DNA from: Metellina segmentata
Taxonomy: Eukaryota > Arthropoda > Arachnida > Araneae > Tetragnathidae
Reading direction: 5' to 3'
Assembly (NCBI GenBank): GCA_947359465.1
Contig: OX375873.1
Coordinates: 76,386,278 to 76,450,277 of the forward strand
DNA: 64,000 nt
Shown one piece after another: positions 11,069 to 23,805 of this stretch. The stretch's first letter is position 1, and each line of letters opens with the position of its first letter. The translations under genes and the position numbers were made by a program. The notes under the pieces were generated by a model that saw nothing but the letters and a program-made list of their open reading frames with translations, was not told the DNA's origin and searched no databases.

Positions 11069-12435
11069 TAGAGTGCCTATATAATAAGATTGGCGACTAG
11101 GGACCAAATTTGGCCCAATGCACATGCGCGGCAGCCATTTTCCTACCAGAATCGTCTCCAAGAAGGTTGCTGGACAAATATGTTTCTTCCATCGGTTTCC
11201 CACATTTCCTCCTCACTCGCTCTTTTGGCGATAGTGTTTATGTCCCGAAATTTTTGTGCTCACAACTTATTGAAATTGTTTTCGTGAATTTAACAAGAAA
11301 AGAAAACAGTTAAACTTATAACTTCCGTGTCAAATAAAACTGGATCTGATGTGTTGTCTCTCTCAGGTACTTCATTTTTTCTTTAACTTCTTTCCATGCT
11401 GTGTGATAGAAGTTTACGCATTAATTTCATAACATTAAATAAAAAATAGATTTAAAATGTCCTACTATTAATGGATAGTTCCTTAAAATAAAACTTTCTT
11501 TCAACCAACTGTTCAACACATGTAGTTTTTCTTTAGTGTGATTAATCCTTTTCTTACATTAACCGAACCAAGAAAGATACTGAACATTTTTATTTGACCT
11601 TTTTAATGCATGACACAAAATTTTAACCCACTTAAATTTAATTTTTGTTTTAAGTTTCATCCATTTATACAAGTCAAAAAATATGTAATTTCAAAAATAG
11701 TCATCACCATCAGTACACATTTGTTAAAAAATCTAACACATTTTCAGATGAAAAAATAGAATTAACAGATTGAAACTAAATTATGAGCAAATATTAGCCT
11801 AAACATACAAGAATAATCTTATGATAAAAAATACTTAACAGCATTTGTACGCATTTATATCCAAATCCACAGATTAATGTTGAAGTGGTGGTTTTGTTCC
11901 GAGACCTAGCAGCAAAATAAATATGAAAGTTTGCATCAAAAATAACACTTTTGTATAAACATTTCTTTTATTCTTTTTATATAAAGCAAGGCCACAATTT
12001 ACTCTCTGCTTCACTGATGATTCAATTCGTCATAGGCTATTGTAAACCTTTTATAAGGGAACAGCTGAAAAAACGACACATTACCAAAAGTTTAAAACTT
12101 GCTAACTGCCTTTGGCGCGATGTTTATATCGCCAAAGTAGCGGGAAACACCATGTTGTTCAAAAAAAAGCTATTTACTTAAAAAGTATTCAAATTTATAC
12201 TGACAAAACATTAAAATATAATAATAAATAAACATTCTAAAACACGAAATAGAACACGAAAAAGCGATATTTTCTTCTAAATTTAATGCACACACGTTTT
12301 TCTCGTACACACAGAAAGTTCACATGATAAGTCTACGGGAGCTTGGAAAAAACCGCCTCGGGCAGTAGAAAAGGTCTCTAAGCCAATCAGAGAATGTTTC
12401 TCGTATGTCGCCACTCTTATTATATAGGCACTCAA
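11069..12435. mobile_element. TIR element TAGAGTGCCTAT family, copy 1 (8-bp TSD)
   Basis: The left end is TAGAGTGCCTATATAATAAG. The right end inverted is TTGAGTGCCTATATAATAAG, with TIR similarity over about 27 bp (through tggcgac). The flanks are atatttca at 11061-11068 and atatttca at 12436-12443, a perfect 8-bp TSD. hAT and P superfamilies make 8-bp TSDs; the TA(G)-type end fits some hATs. It is 1,367 bp with no credible transposase. Copy 2 (21741-22266) shares both ends but lacks about 840 bp of the middle. Confidence 0.8.
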
Positions 12436-12443
12436 ATATTTCA

Positions 12444-13152
12444 TACCTTTTTCACACACAAAAAGCATTTTAAAAATTTTCCCAATGCTATTTTTGTTAA
12501 TAAAATATTCATATTAAAATTCATTACATGAAACAGTATTGAATAACAATATATACAAATTTTATTTCCTTCTTTTGATAAAATGTTGAAATAACATGAT
12601 TTTAAATCGATACTCAACTTTCAAAAGGAACACAATTCCCTTGAAAATTTAATACACAATACTTTTTTACCCACTTGGAATAGTTTAAGGTTTATTTTGC
12701 AATTTATTTACTTACAAATGAATTAGTTTTACATGTCATGTGAAATCTTTTCATTACATAATATTCTTTCATACTTCTTTTCAAACAATTCACCAAATAT
12801 TATTTAAAATATAGAACAAAACACATCACATAAATTAACTATTCATTATCCCACATTATATTTAGAAATAAGCTTATAATTATTTATATTTTATTTTAAG
12901 CTATTAAATGAACAAATTACTAAATATGTGAATGATATTTCTAATTCATAATATTTTTTAATTTAAAAGAAATTTAGACTGCACACAATTTACAATATAC
13001 TTATATTTTCTTACTTAAAGTATATTAAGTTGTCAACTTTCTTTTATCAGTTCAAGAAGTAAGTTTACAATCAGAACACACAAATTATCACCTAGTAAAT
13101 TTAAGTTACACATTTTAGGTATCTATATACACATGTTTTTCCTCTTGGAATA
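12444..13152. repeat. AT-rich repeat shared with the P-like element 3' region
   Basis: From about 12740 to 13110 the sequence parallels 18150-18480 (shared words include tcattacataa, tcaccaaatattatt and caaaacacatcacata). At 18150-18480 it lies just beyond the coding part of a P-like element, so this is probably a detached terminal fragment of that family. Confidence 0.5.
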
Positions 13153-13498
13153 TCTCTATATCTATAAAATTCAAATACCACTCACTCACTCACCGACTGA
13201 CTGACTCATCACTGTATCTCAAGAACTACAAGTCCTAGGAAGCTGAAATTTTGCAGGGTGTTTCTTCTTAAACCGTAGGGGTACACTAAGAAAGGATTTT
13301 GAAAAATTCGAATCCTAAGAGGCCTAAACTTGACCTAAGGCCTAAGCCAAAAGCAATTTGAAATCGCCATAGAAATAACATCTATTAGTATAAATAAGAA
13401 TGGAGTGTTTGTTTGTACATTCAATATTTTCGACCCATTTCAAGTTTTCTATCCGTTTTGGACCCTTCTGATGCCGAATCCGCCTTTTTCTCGTTTGG

Positions 13499-13533
13499 TG
13501 TCTGTCTGTCCGTCTGTCTGTCTGTCTGTCTGT
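13499..13533 (+). repeat. (GTCT)n microsatellite
   Basis: About eight near-perfect tetranucleotide units with one CCGT variant. Both strands are open across it, which explains the spurious ORFs there. Confidence 0.85.
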
Positions 13534-14404
13534 ATGTTGTGCCCTATACACGTCCACGCGGTTTAAGATATTTTCATGAAAATTTGCATACAGTGAGTAC
13601 TTATCTTAATTTAGTGAATGGCATTGGTTGCGAAAGTCTGTCTGTCCGTCTTTTTGTTCTATGCTCGATTTTGTGTTTGTGTGTTTGTGTAGACATCACA
13701 TGAATTGTATTCCAGATATTTAATTGAATTTTATTTTATTTTATACTTTATCTATTAGTTTAATGAATGCAATATTAAACATTTCTTTATTTTTATATTT
13801 AGTTGAGTTTCATGCTAAAACACCTGAGTAAGTATACTTAAATCAACCATAATTTGGTAGTTTTGGAAAAATTGGAATGTCTATTGAATATTACGATTAC
13901 TTCGATTGCTTTACCAGTACTGCTGAAAAAGTAATTATTCTTCAAATTTTTATTATTTTTTTTATGGAATTTCATCTCTGATACTTCATTTATTTCGAGT
14001 CTTATTTTTATTCTTTGCGCAATGAAAATGATTTACGAATATTTGGGACAGACGATATTTTTCAACGAAACGAGAATGAACAAGATCGCGTGAGCAGTGA
14101 TATTTTCTGTTTTTTTCGCTCTGAATTAATTTCACATTTCTAAATTTTGTGCACTTTTAGTTGTAAGTTGTGGCAACTGTGCGAGATCAAGAGATAAAAT
14201 TGAATCACAAATTAATATCTTTAGAACAATTTTTTGCGACTTCTTTTATTTTGTTTTACTTTGCTGTTTCCTGTTTTTGATATTTATTATTTTAATAATT
14301 GTGTTTCCTTCTCATCACACGCAACAGCACTATAAAAAAATACAAAGTATTAGACTTTAAAATGTTAGGTAAGTCAGTATAAATTTTCAGTAAATTTTAA
14401 GTGT

Positions 14405-14571
14405 AATTATGCCATTATTGAAAGAATAATTCCGTTATCTAAAGAATAATGCCGTTATTTAAAGAATAATGCCGTTATTTAAAGAACAATGCCGTTATTT
14501 AAAGAATAATGCCGTTATTTAAACAATAATGCCGTTATTTAAAGAATAATGTCGTTATTGAAATAATAATA
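14405..14571 (+). repeat. 22-bp minisatellite
   Basis: About seven to eight tandem units with consensus aataatgccgttatttaaag plus aa, with single-base variants. The outer units are more divergent. It lies inside the Helitron at 13153-15079. Confidence 0.85.
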
Positions 14572-15079
14572 ATGTTTAAAAATCCAAACTAGAACTTTTT
14601 CCAACATTAAAAAATTTGTTGTAGTAATGACAAGAGAAGATTGCAAAATTTCACAATGTCGCATACCGGAGGCAAGAGTGCCACAAGTAAAAAAAAATAT
14701 TGTTTTGTTGACTATGAGTGCGAGAGCACTCGCCGTAAATCGTAAATTTAATTAATTGAGTTGCATATGAAAAGAACTTAAGAAAGGAAATTCCAAATCT
14801 TCCTATAAATCGTCTTTTATAGTAGTAACCTTAGTATCACCTTTCGTCTTTTTGTAGCTTTGTCATACAGCAATTGTGCGATGTATGTGAAATGTTTTAC
14901 ATAAAGGATATGCATGTGTAGGATTTGTGTCCAAAGTAAGTTGTAGAAAATATAAAGATGGCGAAAGGTGTTAAAATAAATTTTTATTCTACAAAAAACG
15001 TAAGTCATTATATATTTTGATTATCTCTTCAATCTAGAGTAAACGAATTCAAACCGAGTAAGGTCGGGTATTTTGCTAG

Positions 15080-15895
15080 TTGAGTATAAAACGATTGATA
15101 TACGCATCTCAGATCGCTTTTCCAGTGTTGATCCAAAAACAATTTTCTTAAAACAAATTAAATTATAATGTTCATATTTTAACTGAATTTTTACTTCTTC
15201 CCATGATGAAAATAATATTTATGAATATTTGATTGATGAAGAAATAATATTTAGAACAGTTAATTTCATATTTACTTAAATTTTATAAAGGAGCACGAAA
15301 AGCCCAAACGATAAACTTATCTCTATATTTAAAAAAAAGTTACCGCCGCCATCGCAGAATTGAAAACTGTGTTGTTTATCTCGATTCTTAGACGGTTTCC
15401 CGAGATAGTACTGATCGGAGGAAAACGAAATTAACATGGTTTGTTCTTCATCGTATTCCCTGGGCAATTATTAAGATTTTTTTCCGATGCGGCTATTAGT
15501 TTAGGGTTTATTAAGTGTCAAAATTGAAGAAGCGAAATTTCTTCCGCGAGTGAGCAAAACACGTACAAATTTTCAGTCTTCAGCCGTGAGTTTTTTTTAA
15601 AGAGTACCTCTCAACGTAAATTTTTGCAGCTCGTCGAGTTTTTTTTTTTTTTGGTATTTCAATTTAGTTTATGATAATATTTTTTTGAAATTCGGGAAAA
15701 ATCGGGACATTTTTGTTACTTTTTTTTAAAACTGCCGAATTAATACCTTATTACTATTAGTTTTTAATTTTTAAAATATCGCAGTATACCTCAGAATGTA
15801 GTCTTTCTTACGGTACTATTATTTTTTAATTTATTTTTTAATCATTTTTTAATTTATTTGGCGAGCGTAAGCGACAAGGGGGCAGAGCCCCCTAG
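15080..15895 (+). mobile_element. Helitron 3' end with GGGGGC hairpin
   Basis: The segment ends in a perfect GGGGGC-aga-GCCCCC hairpin (15878-15892) with the final CTAG at 15892-15895 and host T at 15896. This is a Helitron terminus. The 5' end is not visible and the left limit is simply the preceding Helitron, so the extent is uncertain. Confidence 0.5.
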
Positions 15896-15896
15896 T

Positions 15897-18070
15897 TGAT
15901 CACAAAAGCGTAATTTTGCTACTCGGTATCTGGCAACCTCAGAATTAATGTTTAATTTTTTTAACTGGACTGGACTGGACAATCACTTCCGGAGTGCCTA
16001 CTGCAAAGCAGCTTAACTCCCCGTCATCAGGTGTGTGTAACATAAAACTGATTTGCATAATTTAAGTGAGAAAATTTATAAAGAAAAAATGAGTTAAATT
16101 AACTGGAGAAATTAAAATGTGTTTTCAGCTGTACGAAGTTCCGCGAGATGGAGCCACCACCTGAGGCGAGATCAGCAAATTAGTCGGTTTCCCTTCCAAG
16201 TTGTGACCGCATTCAGATGTGGCAAACTTCGATGATCTTTAATTTTTTTAATTTGATTTAAAATTCTTTTTTGGGCTATTTGAGTTGAAAACCAGATAGT
16301 TGCGATCATATTTGAGGATTCCCAAGTATTATAAATATGTGTTCTTTTTTGCGTATAAATCATTGTCTTCATCAATGTTGTTCAAATTTTTTGTCGAATT
16401 GTTTTACTTCAGAATATATTCAGAAAGTCGAAATTCAACACGCTAGAACAGATATTTTTTTTCAGAATTCTGCCTTTTTTAAGGATCGGAATTTTGCTTC
16501 TGTTTACATTATGTGTTCCAGCATATTACCTATACCAGAAATATTATTTAGGAGTTGGATTTTATTTATTTATTTCCTGCAAAATATCACTAGACATGGG
16601 TACTTTCGTGGTGGTATATGAATATTTTCAACAACTTTCTTTAAATCTTTGGTTCAATACGTAATAGTGTGTAGACAAAAAAGAAATAAAATTTACAAAT
16701 CAAAATATTTTTTAAGTGTGTAATTTGTTATTTTAAAATTATATGAAAAATTTCAAAAATAACTTTAAAACAAGATGAATTACGTTAAATTAAAACTGGT
16801 AGTCATACTTTGTAGTTCAAAATATTTTTCAAAATTTTGATATAGCTTTTCATTGAAAGACGATTAAAATAAATTAAATTTCATTTGTTTTTCGAGTTTC
16901 ATGGGTGTTATTGAAAGCTGTACTCCATAGTAGAGTAGCTATATATCACTCTAAATAGATACGTGCTTTCCATTCAGAAACCAAATTTCTGATCTTAAAA
17001 AAAACCCATAAGGGTTCAATTTAAAACTTTATGTGCGTTGGAGAATACGGAATTTTTTACAAGACTTTGTTGATCTTGGAATAATACCACACTCAGTAAT
17101 TTTGACAAATCGAAATTTTATGTCTTAAGAGGCAGAAAGTCGAGGTTGCTTACTCTATTTATTGAAGCTGTTCTTACGCAACTTAGATGCATGTGAATCG
17201 TTCGTTGAAAGTGATTTTCTTTTTGTAAAAGTGCTGTAAAATCAACCTTCTGTTTATTAAAAAATTGTTATCGATTGGGTTTAATTTGTCTACTCTGATG
17301 ACATGTATTCCTAACAAAAGCTCTGTTATTCCACATGCCACTGAATGGAATTTTCTGGAAAAAGTGCCGTTTGCTTCAAAATAAATTAGTCATGAATGTC
17401 GTAAATTTTTAGCCCCCTTGGACAAATAAAACGCGGGTTAATATGTAGCCTATCATATCCGCAGGGTTCTAAACTATAAGTGTACCAAATGTGTGGATTG
17501 GTCAAAAGGTGGATTAGTGTAGAGAACAGACAAACGTCAACTCTGCTTTATATATCTAACAGAAGTTCCGTTATTCCACCTGCAGCTGAATGGAATTTTC
17601 AAGAAAAATTGCGTTTGCTTCAAATTAAATTAGTAACGAATGTTGTAACAATTTAATTTACCATCTTCTCATATTGATGAGGAAATTCGAAAATATCGCA
17701 TACTAGGTGAAAGAATGGCACAATGAAAACATATTCATAGGAAAACTAAGTGCAAGACTATGCACCGAAAATTCGCCAGTTTTACTGAAATTGAATGCAC
17801 GGGAATATTCGTAGTCACTCGAAAACTTAAAATCAACTTCAGCAGAAGTGTGACGAATATGAAATGGATTATATGGTTGGATACAACATATATATGCATA
17901 TTTGGGTTCGAAGTAAATTGTAGAAGCAATGGAGAAGTTAAATTGGCGTTAAATTTTTTTTCCCGTAAACTTAAATGTTGCTAAGATTCTTTTTTGAAAA
18001 ATAATTGATGATGACTTTTCAATCAACATATTATGAATTCAACCCGAGCAAAGCCGGGTCTTTCTGCTAG
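15897..18070 (+). mobile_element. Helitron, large non-autonomous
   Basis: The 3' end has the hairpin acccgagcaaagccgggt and then CTAG at 18067-18070, with T following. Internally, 15921-16700 parallels 2155-2690, interrupted by about 290 bp at 15961-16250, and 16500-18070 parallels 61930-63375 nearly throughout. The 5' TC end is not identified. No Rep/helicase is encoded. Confidence 0.6.
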
Positions 18071-18079
18071 TTTTCTTAT

Positions 18080-18796
18080 AAATGAATTTATTTTACCTGT
18101 GGGTATGTGAACAAAAGAAAATTCAACAAATAAAGCAAACTATATTTATTTTTAGAGAAATAATCGTTTCATTACATAACATGTTTTCATACTTGTTATC
18201 AAACATTTCACCAAATATTATTGGAAAATAGAGCAAAACACATCACATAATGGGACTCTATTAATATTCCCACACCATATTAAGAAAAAGCATATAACTC
18301 ATTACACTTGAAGTTACTAAATGAATATTACTAAATATTTCAATGTGATATTTCTAATTCATAAAATTTTTGACCTAAAGAAATTTGGTCTACACACAAC
18401 TTAATATATTTAAGATGATTTAAATTTCTTCAACTTTCTTTCATCAGTTTCAAATTTAAGATTATCTCTCATAACTTTTGTGTAATTATTAAGACAAATA
18501 CTGCCAATTATTTGAATTATATTTCTGACTTTTAATAGGTATCATGACCACATTCTGTGCATATTTCATGTTTAGCTAAGTTTGTTTCAGTCAAATACAT
18601 TTCAACTATACTTACAAACAAAGTGTGTTGTTTGAAAGAATATTTAAAAAATAAAGTTTCGTATTCCTCAGATAATTTTTTTTTGAAAGTTACATATCAA
18701 TAACAAACGACGAGAGAAATTTTAAGCCCCCCCCCCTTGTTTATTAAGGATAAATAATTCTTAAAATCAGCTGTAGCTATGGGAAAATCTTCAAAT
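18080..18796 (-). repeat. Non-coding 3' region of P-like element
   Basis: AT-rich, downstream of the last recognisable transposase codons, and related to 12740-13110. A C10 run lies at about 18726-18735. The element's terminal inverted repeats are not recognisable. Confidence 0.4.
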
Positions 18797-21228
18797 TCAA
18801 CAATAAAAATTATCAGATTGCAAAAATAATGTAATGCATTGCGCACAAGACAAATTTAACTTAAATACACAGTAACCAGTAATATAAATAACAATATTCA
18901 GCTCGTGTTTTGTAATGGTATTTAGATCAATGTCATCTGCTAGAAAAATAAAAGGACTAATATCAATATCACTTTTGTCACTGTTACTTACGGATGTTAA
19001 AAATTCTTTTAGTGGAATTTTTCCATGTTTACTTGATTGTAGCTGTAAAAAACCTTGGACTCTCAATTTTCTTTCAGATTCTAGAATTTGTTGGACAGAG
19101 ATATGATAGTTGGCACCAGACATTTGTCTATACTGATCAAACCTGGCTTCTAGATTATCAGTTTGAAACTTACTAGTCAATACAAATTTTGCACCATACT
19201 GTAAAAGGTATTTAATCACTAATACTAAAGTAGATGATGTGTGTTGCAATGCAAAAAAAAAAGTTTCATTACTTAAACAGCCACTTCGAGGTTTTTGGTT
19301 CATATCTTTCCATTCATTTAACCAATTTGCAAATTTTTCTAAAAATGACAGTCTGCTATCAGTTACATATTTAAATACATTGGAGTTTTCATTGTGAGTG
19401 TTACGACCTTTATTTAAATGGCTAACATTTACAATATCCCACCAGCACTTAATTAAGTTTAAAAAACAAGCAGTGTCTTTCCAGTTAAAAAATGAGTTCT
19501 CTTTAGAAAAAATTTCAAGTGCAAGGTTATTAGATTCATGAAAAATATTTAAAGCCAAATTAACGTTCTGACGCTCAATACTTTTAGGATACAATGTTTT
19601 ATAGATTAATTTTGGAGCATATTTTATTAAATTTTGACTTTCTATTTAGTAAAGTTTTCTAAATAAGGCAAAGTTAGCTTTTCTTACAATGTTGGTACCA
19701 TCAAAATCAGGATATTGTAAAGGTTTTTCAATATCACATAGGTTGATCCAATTGTTTCTAACAGACTTAATCAAATGTACAGTATCAAATAACAAATATA
19801 GAGACTTAGTATTATTTACAGGATGTTTTACCATCACGATCAAACTTTTTACCACCAGCAATTTTCTCAAACATATTCCTATTAATTCTATTATTGTCTG
19901 AGATAATACACAAGACATTATAACCAGCATTTTCTAACATTTTTAAAACTATACATGCAAAATTAAACAAATCATCTTCTGTCAATTTAGTGACAAATAC
20001 TAATGCAGCAATTTCTTTAAAATTAGAATAAACTGACGAGATCGTAAAGCTTTGAATACTTTTTGCTTCTTCTAAAGGAACGTTTTCAGCAAATCACACA
20101 ACAGTTTTTTGCTTTATATGATACATTTGGTTTAACATGAATTTCGTCTAAAAGCAAAATTGCAAGTTTATGTTTTGTTTCTAACTTACTACATTTCATT
20201 TTCATATATGTTTCACTATCTGCTGACAGAGAACATTCATTTATTTTAAAAGGATTTAGTCATTTCAAGGTATCGACAGAAGGTAAAGATAATAGATTGG
20301 AACGATATAGAAATTATATGCTGATGGAGACTTTATATATACAGAATATGAAAAAGTTACAAGATCTGTACTATACCTTTTTCCAAGTGAACGTTCTTTG
20401 ATGACAACAATATTTGTTCTCTTATGAAATGTTTGCAATCATAAACATTTTTATCACTATTATTACTTAAAATATATTTGTTCCAGTACTTTATGGATTC
20501 TTCATAAAATATCTTGTCCTCCTTTTTATCCGAGAAAATGCACTGGATTCTACTTAAAATGTTTTCAAGTTGACTCCTTATAACAAGACGATTCTTGGAA
20601 TACAAAAGACAAAAGAAGGTTGATAGATTTAATTCCATACCTTCTACAAATGCACGAACACACATTTCAGAAACAATTGTAACAGATCCTTTAACGGCAG
20701 GCACATCTGTGAAGTCAAAAGAATAAAAATAGCAGTGCTCTCTGCATGCATGACTATATTTTCAAAATGAAAGTCCTTAATTTTGCAATGGATAGCATTA
20801 GAAAGATGCAAAAAGATGATATTTGATCAGAACCTTGCAATTTTTGAAAATTTTCCTCATCACTTCTTTGAGTTTCGAATCTTTGTTTTTTCTCTCTGGT
20901 ATTTTCTTTTCTGTGAGATAGCTTGGGCATCCAGGAAATATACTAAAGTATGCAGATTCTTTCAACTTCGGAATTTTTCTCGTGATTTTAATGATTTTTC
21001 CATCTTTGGGCAGCTTATCGAAACGAATAATCTCTTCCTCCTTGAAATGTTTACTGCATACAACAGTTCTTTTCACGCAACTTTTCCCCAGTTGCAAGTC
21101 TTACGCGGAATTTTCTTCAGCCAAACATTTTTAAGAGTTTCCGATTTTGGGAAACGAAATACAGTTACATAATCAGTTGTGTTGTCGTAATTCGAACTGC
21201 AAGAGGGAACACAACATTTGTCTGGCAT
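18797..21228 (-). pseudogene. P-element-like / THAP9-type transposase, dead copy 1
   Basis: Starting at the ATG at 21228, the minus strand encodes a THAP C2CH zinc finger: CCVPSC near the start and VCSKHF about 60 codons on. A one-base frameshift in a GGGGAAAA stretch near 21091 separates the two halves. A central block reads LLLDEIHVKP (RNase H-like catalytic region, about 20100-20180). Then come LFDTVHLIKSVRNNW (about 19780) and SKFQTDNLEARFDQYRQMSG (about 19120-19180), both typical of P/THAP9 transposases. Most pieces (21097, 20704, 19930 and 19594 downward) stay in one frame but are cut by nonsense codons near 20798, 20357 and 19646, with shifts at 20000-20300. It could have moved DNA by cut-and-paste when intact; it is inactive now. 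Confidence 0.8.
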
Positions 21229-21559
21229 TTTGATTCCTCTTTTATTTCAAACACACCGTAATCAAACACGACCGTTTTAATGCAAGATACGCTAACAATA
21301 ACAAAACAAGGGCTAAGCTAAAGTACTAGCAGATAGAATTTTCCCGAAGTCAGCCGGCGATTGTGACGTAGGGTCACGTGACGACGCGAGCTCACTGGCC
21401 TTCTCGTTGGCCTCGGCTCGACCACCCTTGACGACCACCTCCAACAGAGGTAGTGCCATTGTGTCATCGGACGTGGGAATAAGCACAGATTTGCCTCACA
21501 CGAAGCCGAGCTAAAGAAGATTTTCACCACCATCGATCGAGAGATTCGACTCTAAAAAC

Positions 21560-22672
21560 TTAGACAGTGTGAACCTGTTCCAAACGCCCTGTTCGGACGC
21601 AAAAACCGGAAAGCCTCAAGCCGAGGCAGCTTCGCCGTTAGCGGAAGATACCATTATGATATGAGAATTTCACTGCCCACTTAGGCGTAACCAAATCAAA
21701 GTACCGTTTATTTAGAAATTCATTTTCGTCTGGATGCTACTCGAGTGCCTATATAATAAGATATAATTTGGCCTAATGCGCATGCGCGGCAGCCATTTTT
21801 CTACCAGAATATTCTCAAATAAGGTTACTGGGCGAATTAATATATCATTTCAGGGAGAACAAAAAGCATATGATTTTATAAAATATGCATACATTCGGTA
21901 TAAATGAATCATATAAACGCACAATTACAAGCATAATTGATGAGATGGATAACACAACGCGCTAACTTAGATTGCGGGAAACACTATGTTGTTTAAAAAA
22001 AGCTATTTACTTAAAAAGTCTTCAAATTTATACTGACAAAACACTAAAATAATAATAAATAAACACGCTAGAACACGAAATGGGACATGAATAAGCTATA
22101 TTTTCTTTTTTATTTAATGTACACACGTTTTTCTCGAGCAAGCAAAAAGTTCCCATGTTAAGTCTACGGGAGCTAGGAAAAGACCGCCTCGGGCGGTAGA
22201 AAAGGTCTCTAAGCCAATCAGAAAGTGTTTCCCGTATGTCGCCACTCTTATTATATAGGCACTCTAGATGCTACAAATACATAGAAAACTACGTGTGTTC
22301 TTGCGACCCATACCAACGGACCGGTAAAGCACGAGATAAGAAGAAGGCGCCTCTTTAAGTTAGCAACGATGATTACGAAAGTATTTGCGCGTATTAATAT
22401 CGATGTGTGTGGCTCCCTTCCGGAATCAGAATCAGGGAAGAAGTATTTAATTACGGCGATATTCACGTTCTCCAATACACAGTAGTGATGCCCGTCGGGG
22501 ACAATAGTTCGGTCTCCGTCACTGATGCGCTTTTGCAAGTTTTTAAGCATGGGTTTCCCTAAAGAAGTGCAGTGTGACAATAGCACTTCTTTCACCAGTA
22601 TACTCACGACTAAATTTTTCGATAGATTGGGAAGTGTAATATGAATTGGTTTGTTTTTAATACTTATATATA
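21560..22672 (+). pseudogene. Gypsy integrase relic, split by a MITE
   Basis: Before the MITE, a frame around 21675-21740 carries the HLGVTK...YR block of the integrase H2C2 zinc-binding domain. After the MITE, 22275-22690 continues with IENYV.SCD..QRTGKA and then the catalytic-core region, broken by several frameshifts and stops. The 8-bp duplication gatgctac marks where the MITE split it. The frame from 21560 to 21670 resembles the usual linker upstream. The minus-strand ORF over 22251-22712 is a shadow of this relic. Confidence 0.65.
21741..22266. mobile_element. TIR element TAGAGTGCCTAT family, copy 2 (8-bp TSD)
   Basis: The termini match copy 1 at 11069-12435. The left end is TCGAGTGCCTATATAATAAG and the right end inverted is TAGAGTGCCTATATAATAAG. 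The TSD gatgctac at 21733-21740 is repeated at 22267-22274. At 526 bp it is an internally deleted form of the 1,367-bp copy. It is inserted in a Gypsy integrase relic. Confidence 0.85.
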
Positions 22673-22680
22673 GTATAGTG

Positions 22681-23805
22681 CAGGGCTCGAAATACCCGGG
22701 TGCACTGTGCACATAAAAATAAAATTGGTCACCTAATTTTTACCCCCTAGGGGCATGCCGTGCATCTAACTTTAAAAAGGGGGAGGGAACCTTTTATGTT
22801 ATTTTGATGCTTGAACAAACTATTAGTATTGACCTCTCTTAATCTAAATGAACATAATTAAAATTCCTTAATACACACTATGCGAAAACAAAATCGATGG
22901 GCCGTAACGGGTTTATACAGGAAGAACGTTTATTTGTGCACTGCCAACATAAATTTCCAAAGATCGAAACATTTTCCAGATGGTTCTGTTGAAGCGACTG
23001 TTGAGATAGCCGTTCGCCGGAGAAGGGAGAATTTAGAAATTTAAATATTTTTATTTACTATCTATTACTAACCTACCTAAACATAACCAACAATAAAGTA
23101 GTTTACATTATATCAATGCTCTTACATTACGTTTTTTTTTAATGTGCACCTAAAATATAACCTGTGTACCTAATTTAAAATCTTAGGTACACCTTGTACC
23201 ATATGGTATTAGCCGACCTTTTTCTCTAACACGTGGACGCTGGAATGTGCTCAACAGCCAGACGGTGACAAAAACAACTTCAGACTTTGCTCGTGCGGGT
23301 TTTGACAAAATACCGAAAGAGAGTATTTTCTCATCGGCGGCCCGGCGTTCCGTTTGATCCATCGACACAGCTGGAGTTTCCGTCGGTTCCCTAATCCCAT
23401 GTCTGGGATGAAGATTTGCTGTTGGGAACCCAAGTCGGTTACAAACGGTTTTTGCATATGTGTGGGGGTGTCTTGAGTTCTGTGGAGGACATAAACATCT
23501 CTTGCCAGGGCTGGGAATTCACCCCCCCCTCTCGTTCTTAGCTGCGGTTCTGCAGAACCAAGAGAACGTGGATTTTAGCAGAAGACTGATTCTAGATTCG
23601 ACGAGAGACAGACGTCTCTGTTTGCCATTGTTACTTTGGCTCCAGGCAGGATATCGATGGTCGATGGCTGTGCCCTTAATTAATCTTGTAAATTTAAATG
23701 TAAATATTTAATTTATCTAAATAAATAGTTTAATTTTAAATCAGCTGTCCGTCTAGTTCTTACATGACGGTACAACCTGTATTAAAAAATATATTTCGAG
23801 GCCTG
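22681..23805. mobile_element. hAT element with perfect 8-bp TSD
   Basis: The left end is CAGGGCTCGAAATA. The right end inverted is CAGGCCTCGAAATA. The flanks are gtatagtg at 22673-22680 and gtatagtg at 23806-23813, an exact 8-bp TSD. CAGGG-type ends with 8-bp TSDs are diagnostic of hAT. The subterminal region has several gtgcac/gtacac words (22700-22720, 23140-23200). It is 1,125 bp with no transposase, so non-autonomous. Confidence 0.85.

Larger units (their letters stand above)
13153..15079 (+). mobile_element. Helitron, non-autonomous (or two merged)
   Basis: The 5' end TCTCTATATCTATAAAATTC follows an A. The 3' end is an imperfect hairpin (accgagtaaggtcgggt) followed by ttttgCTAG and host T at 15080. 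There is no Rep/helicase ORF. The body carries a GTCT microsatellite (13499-13533) and a 22-bp minisatellite (14405-14571). At 1.9 kb, two adjacent Helitrons cannot be excluded. Confidence 0.6.

Noticed and set aside
13342..13703. ORFs on both strands over 13342-13703
   Set aside because: They are produced by the GTCT microsatellite, which lacks stops in several frames.
14405..14571. CRISPR-like regular repeats
   Set aside because: Contiguous 22-bp tandem units with no spacers, in a eukaryotic Helitron. It is a minisatellite.
22251..22712. 153-codon minus-strand ORF as a gene
   Set aside because: It is antisense to a Gypsy integrase relic and crosses a MITE terminus; composition and position mark it as a shadow.
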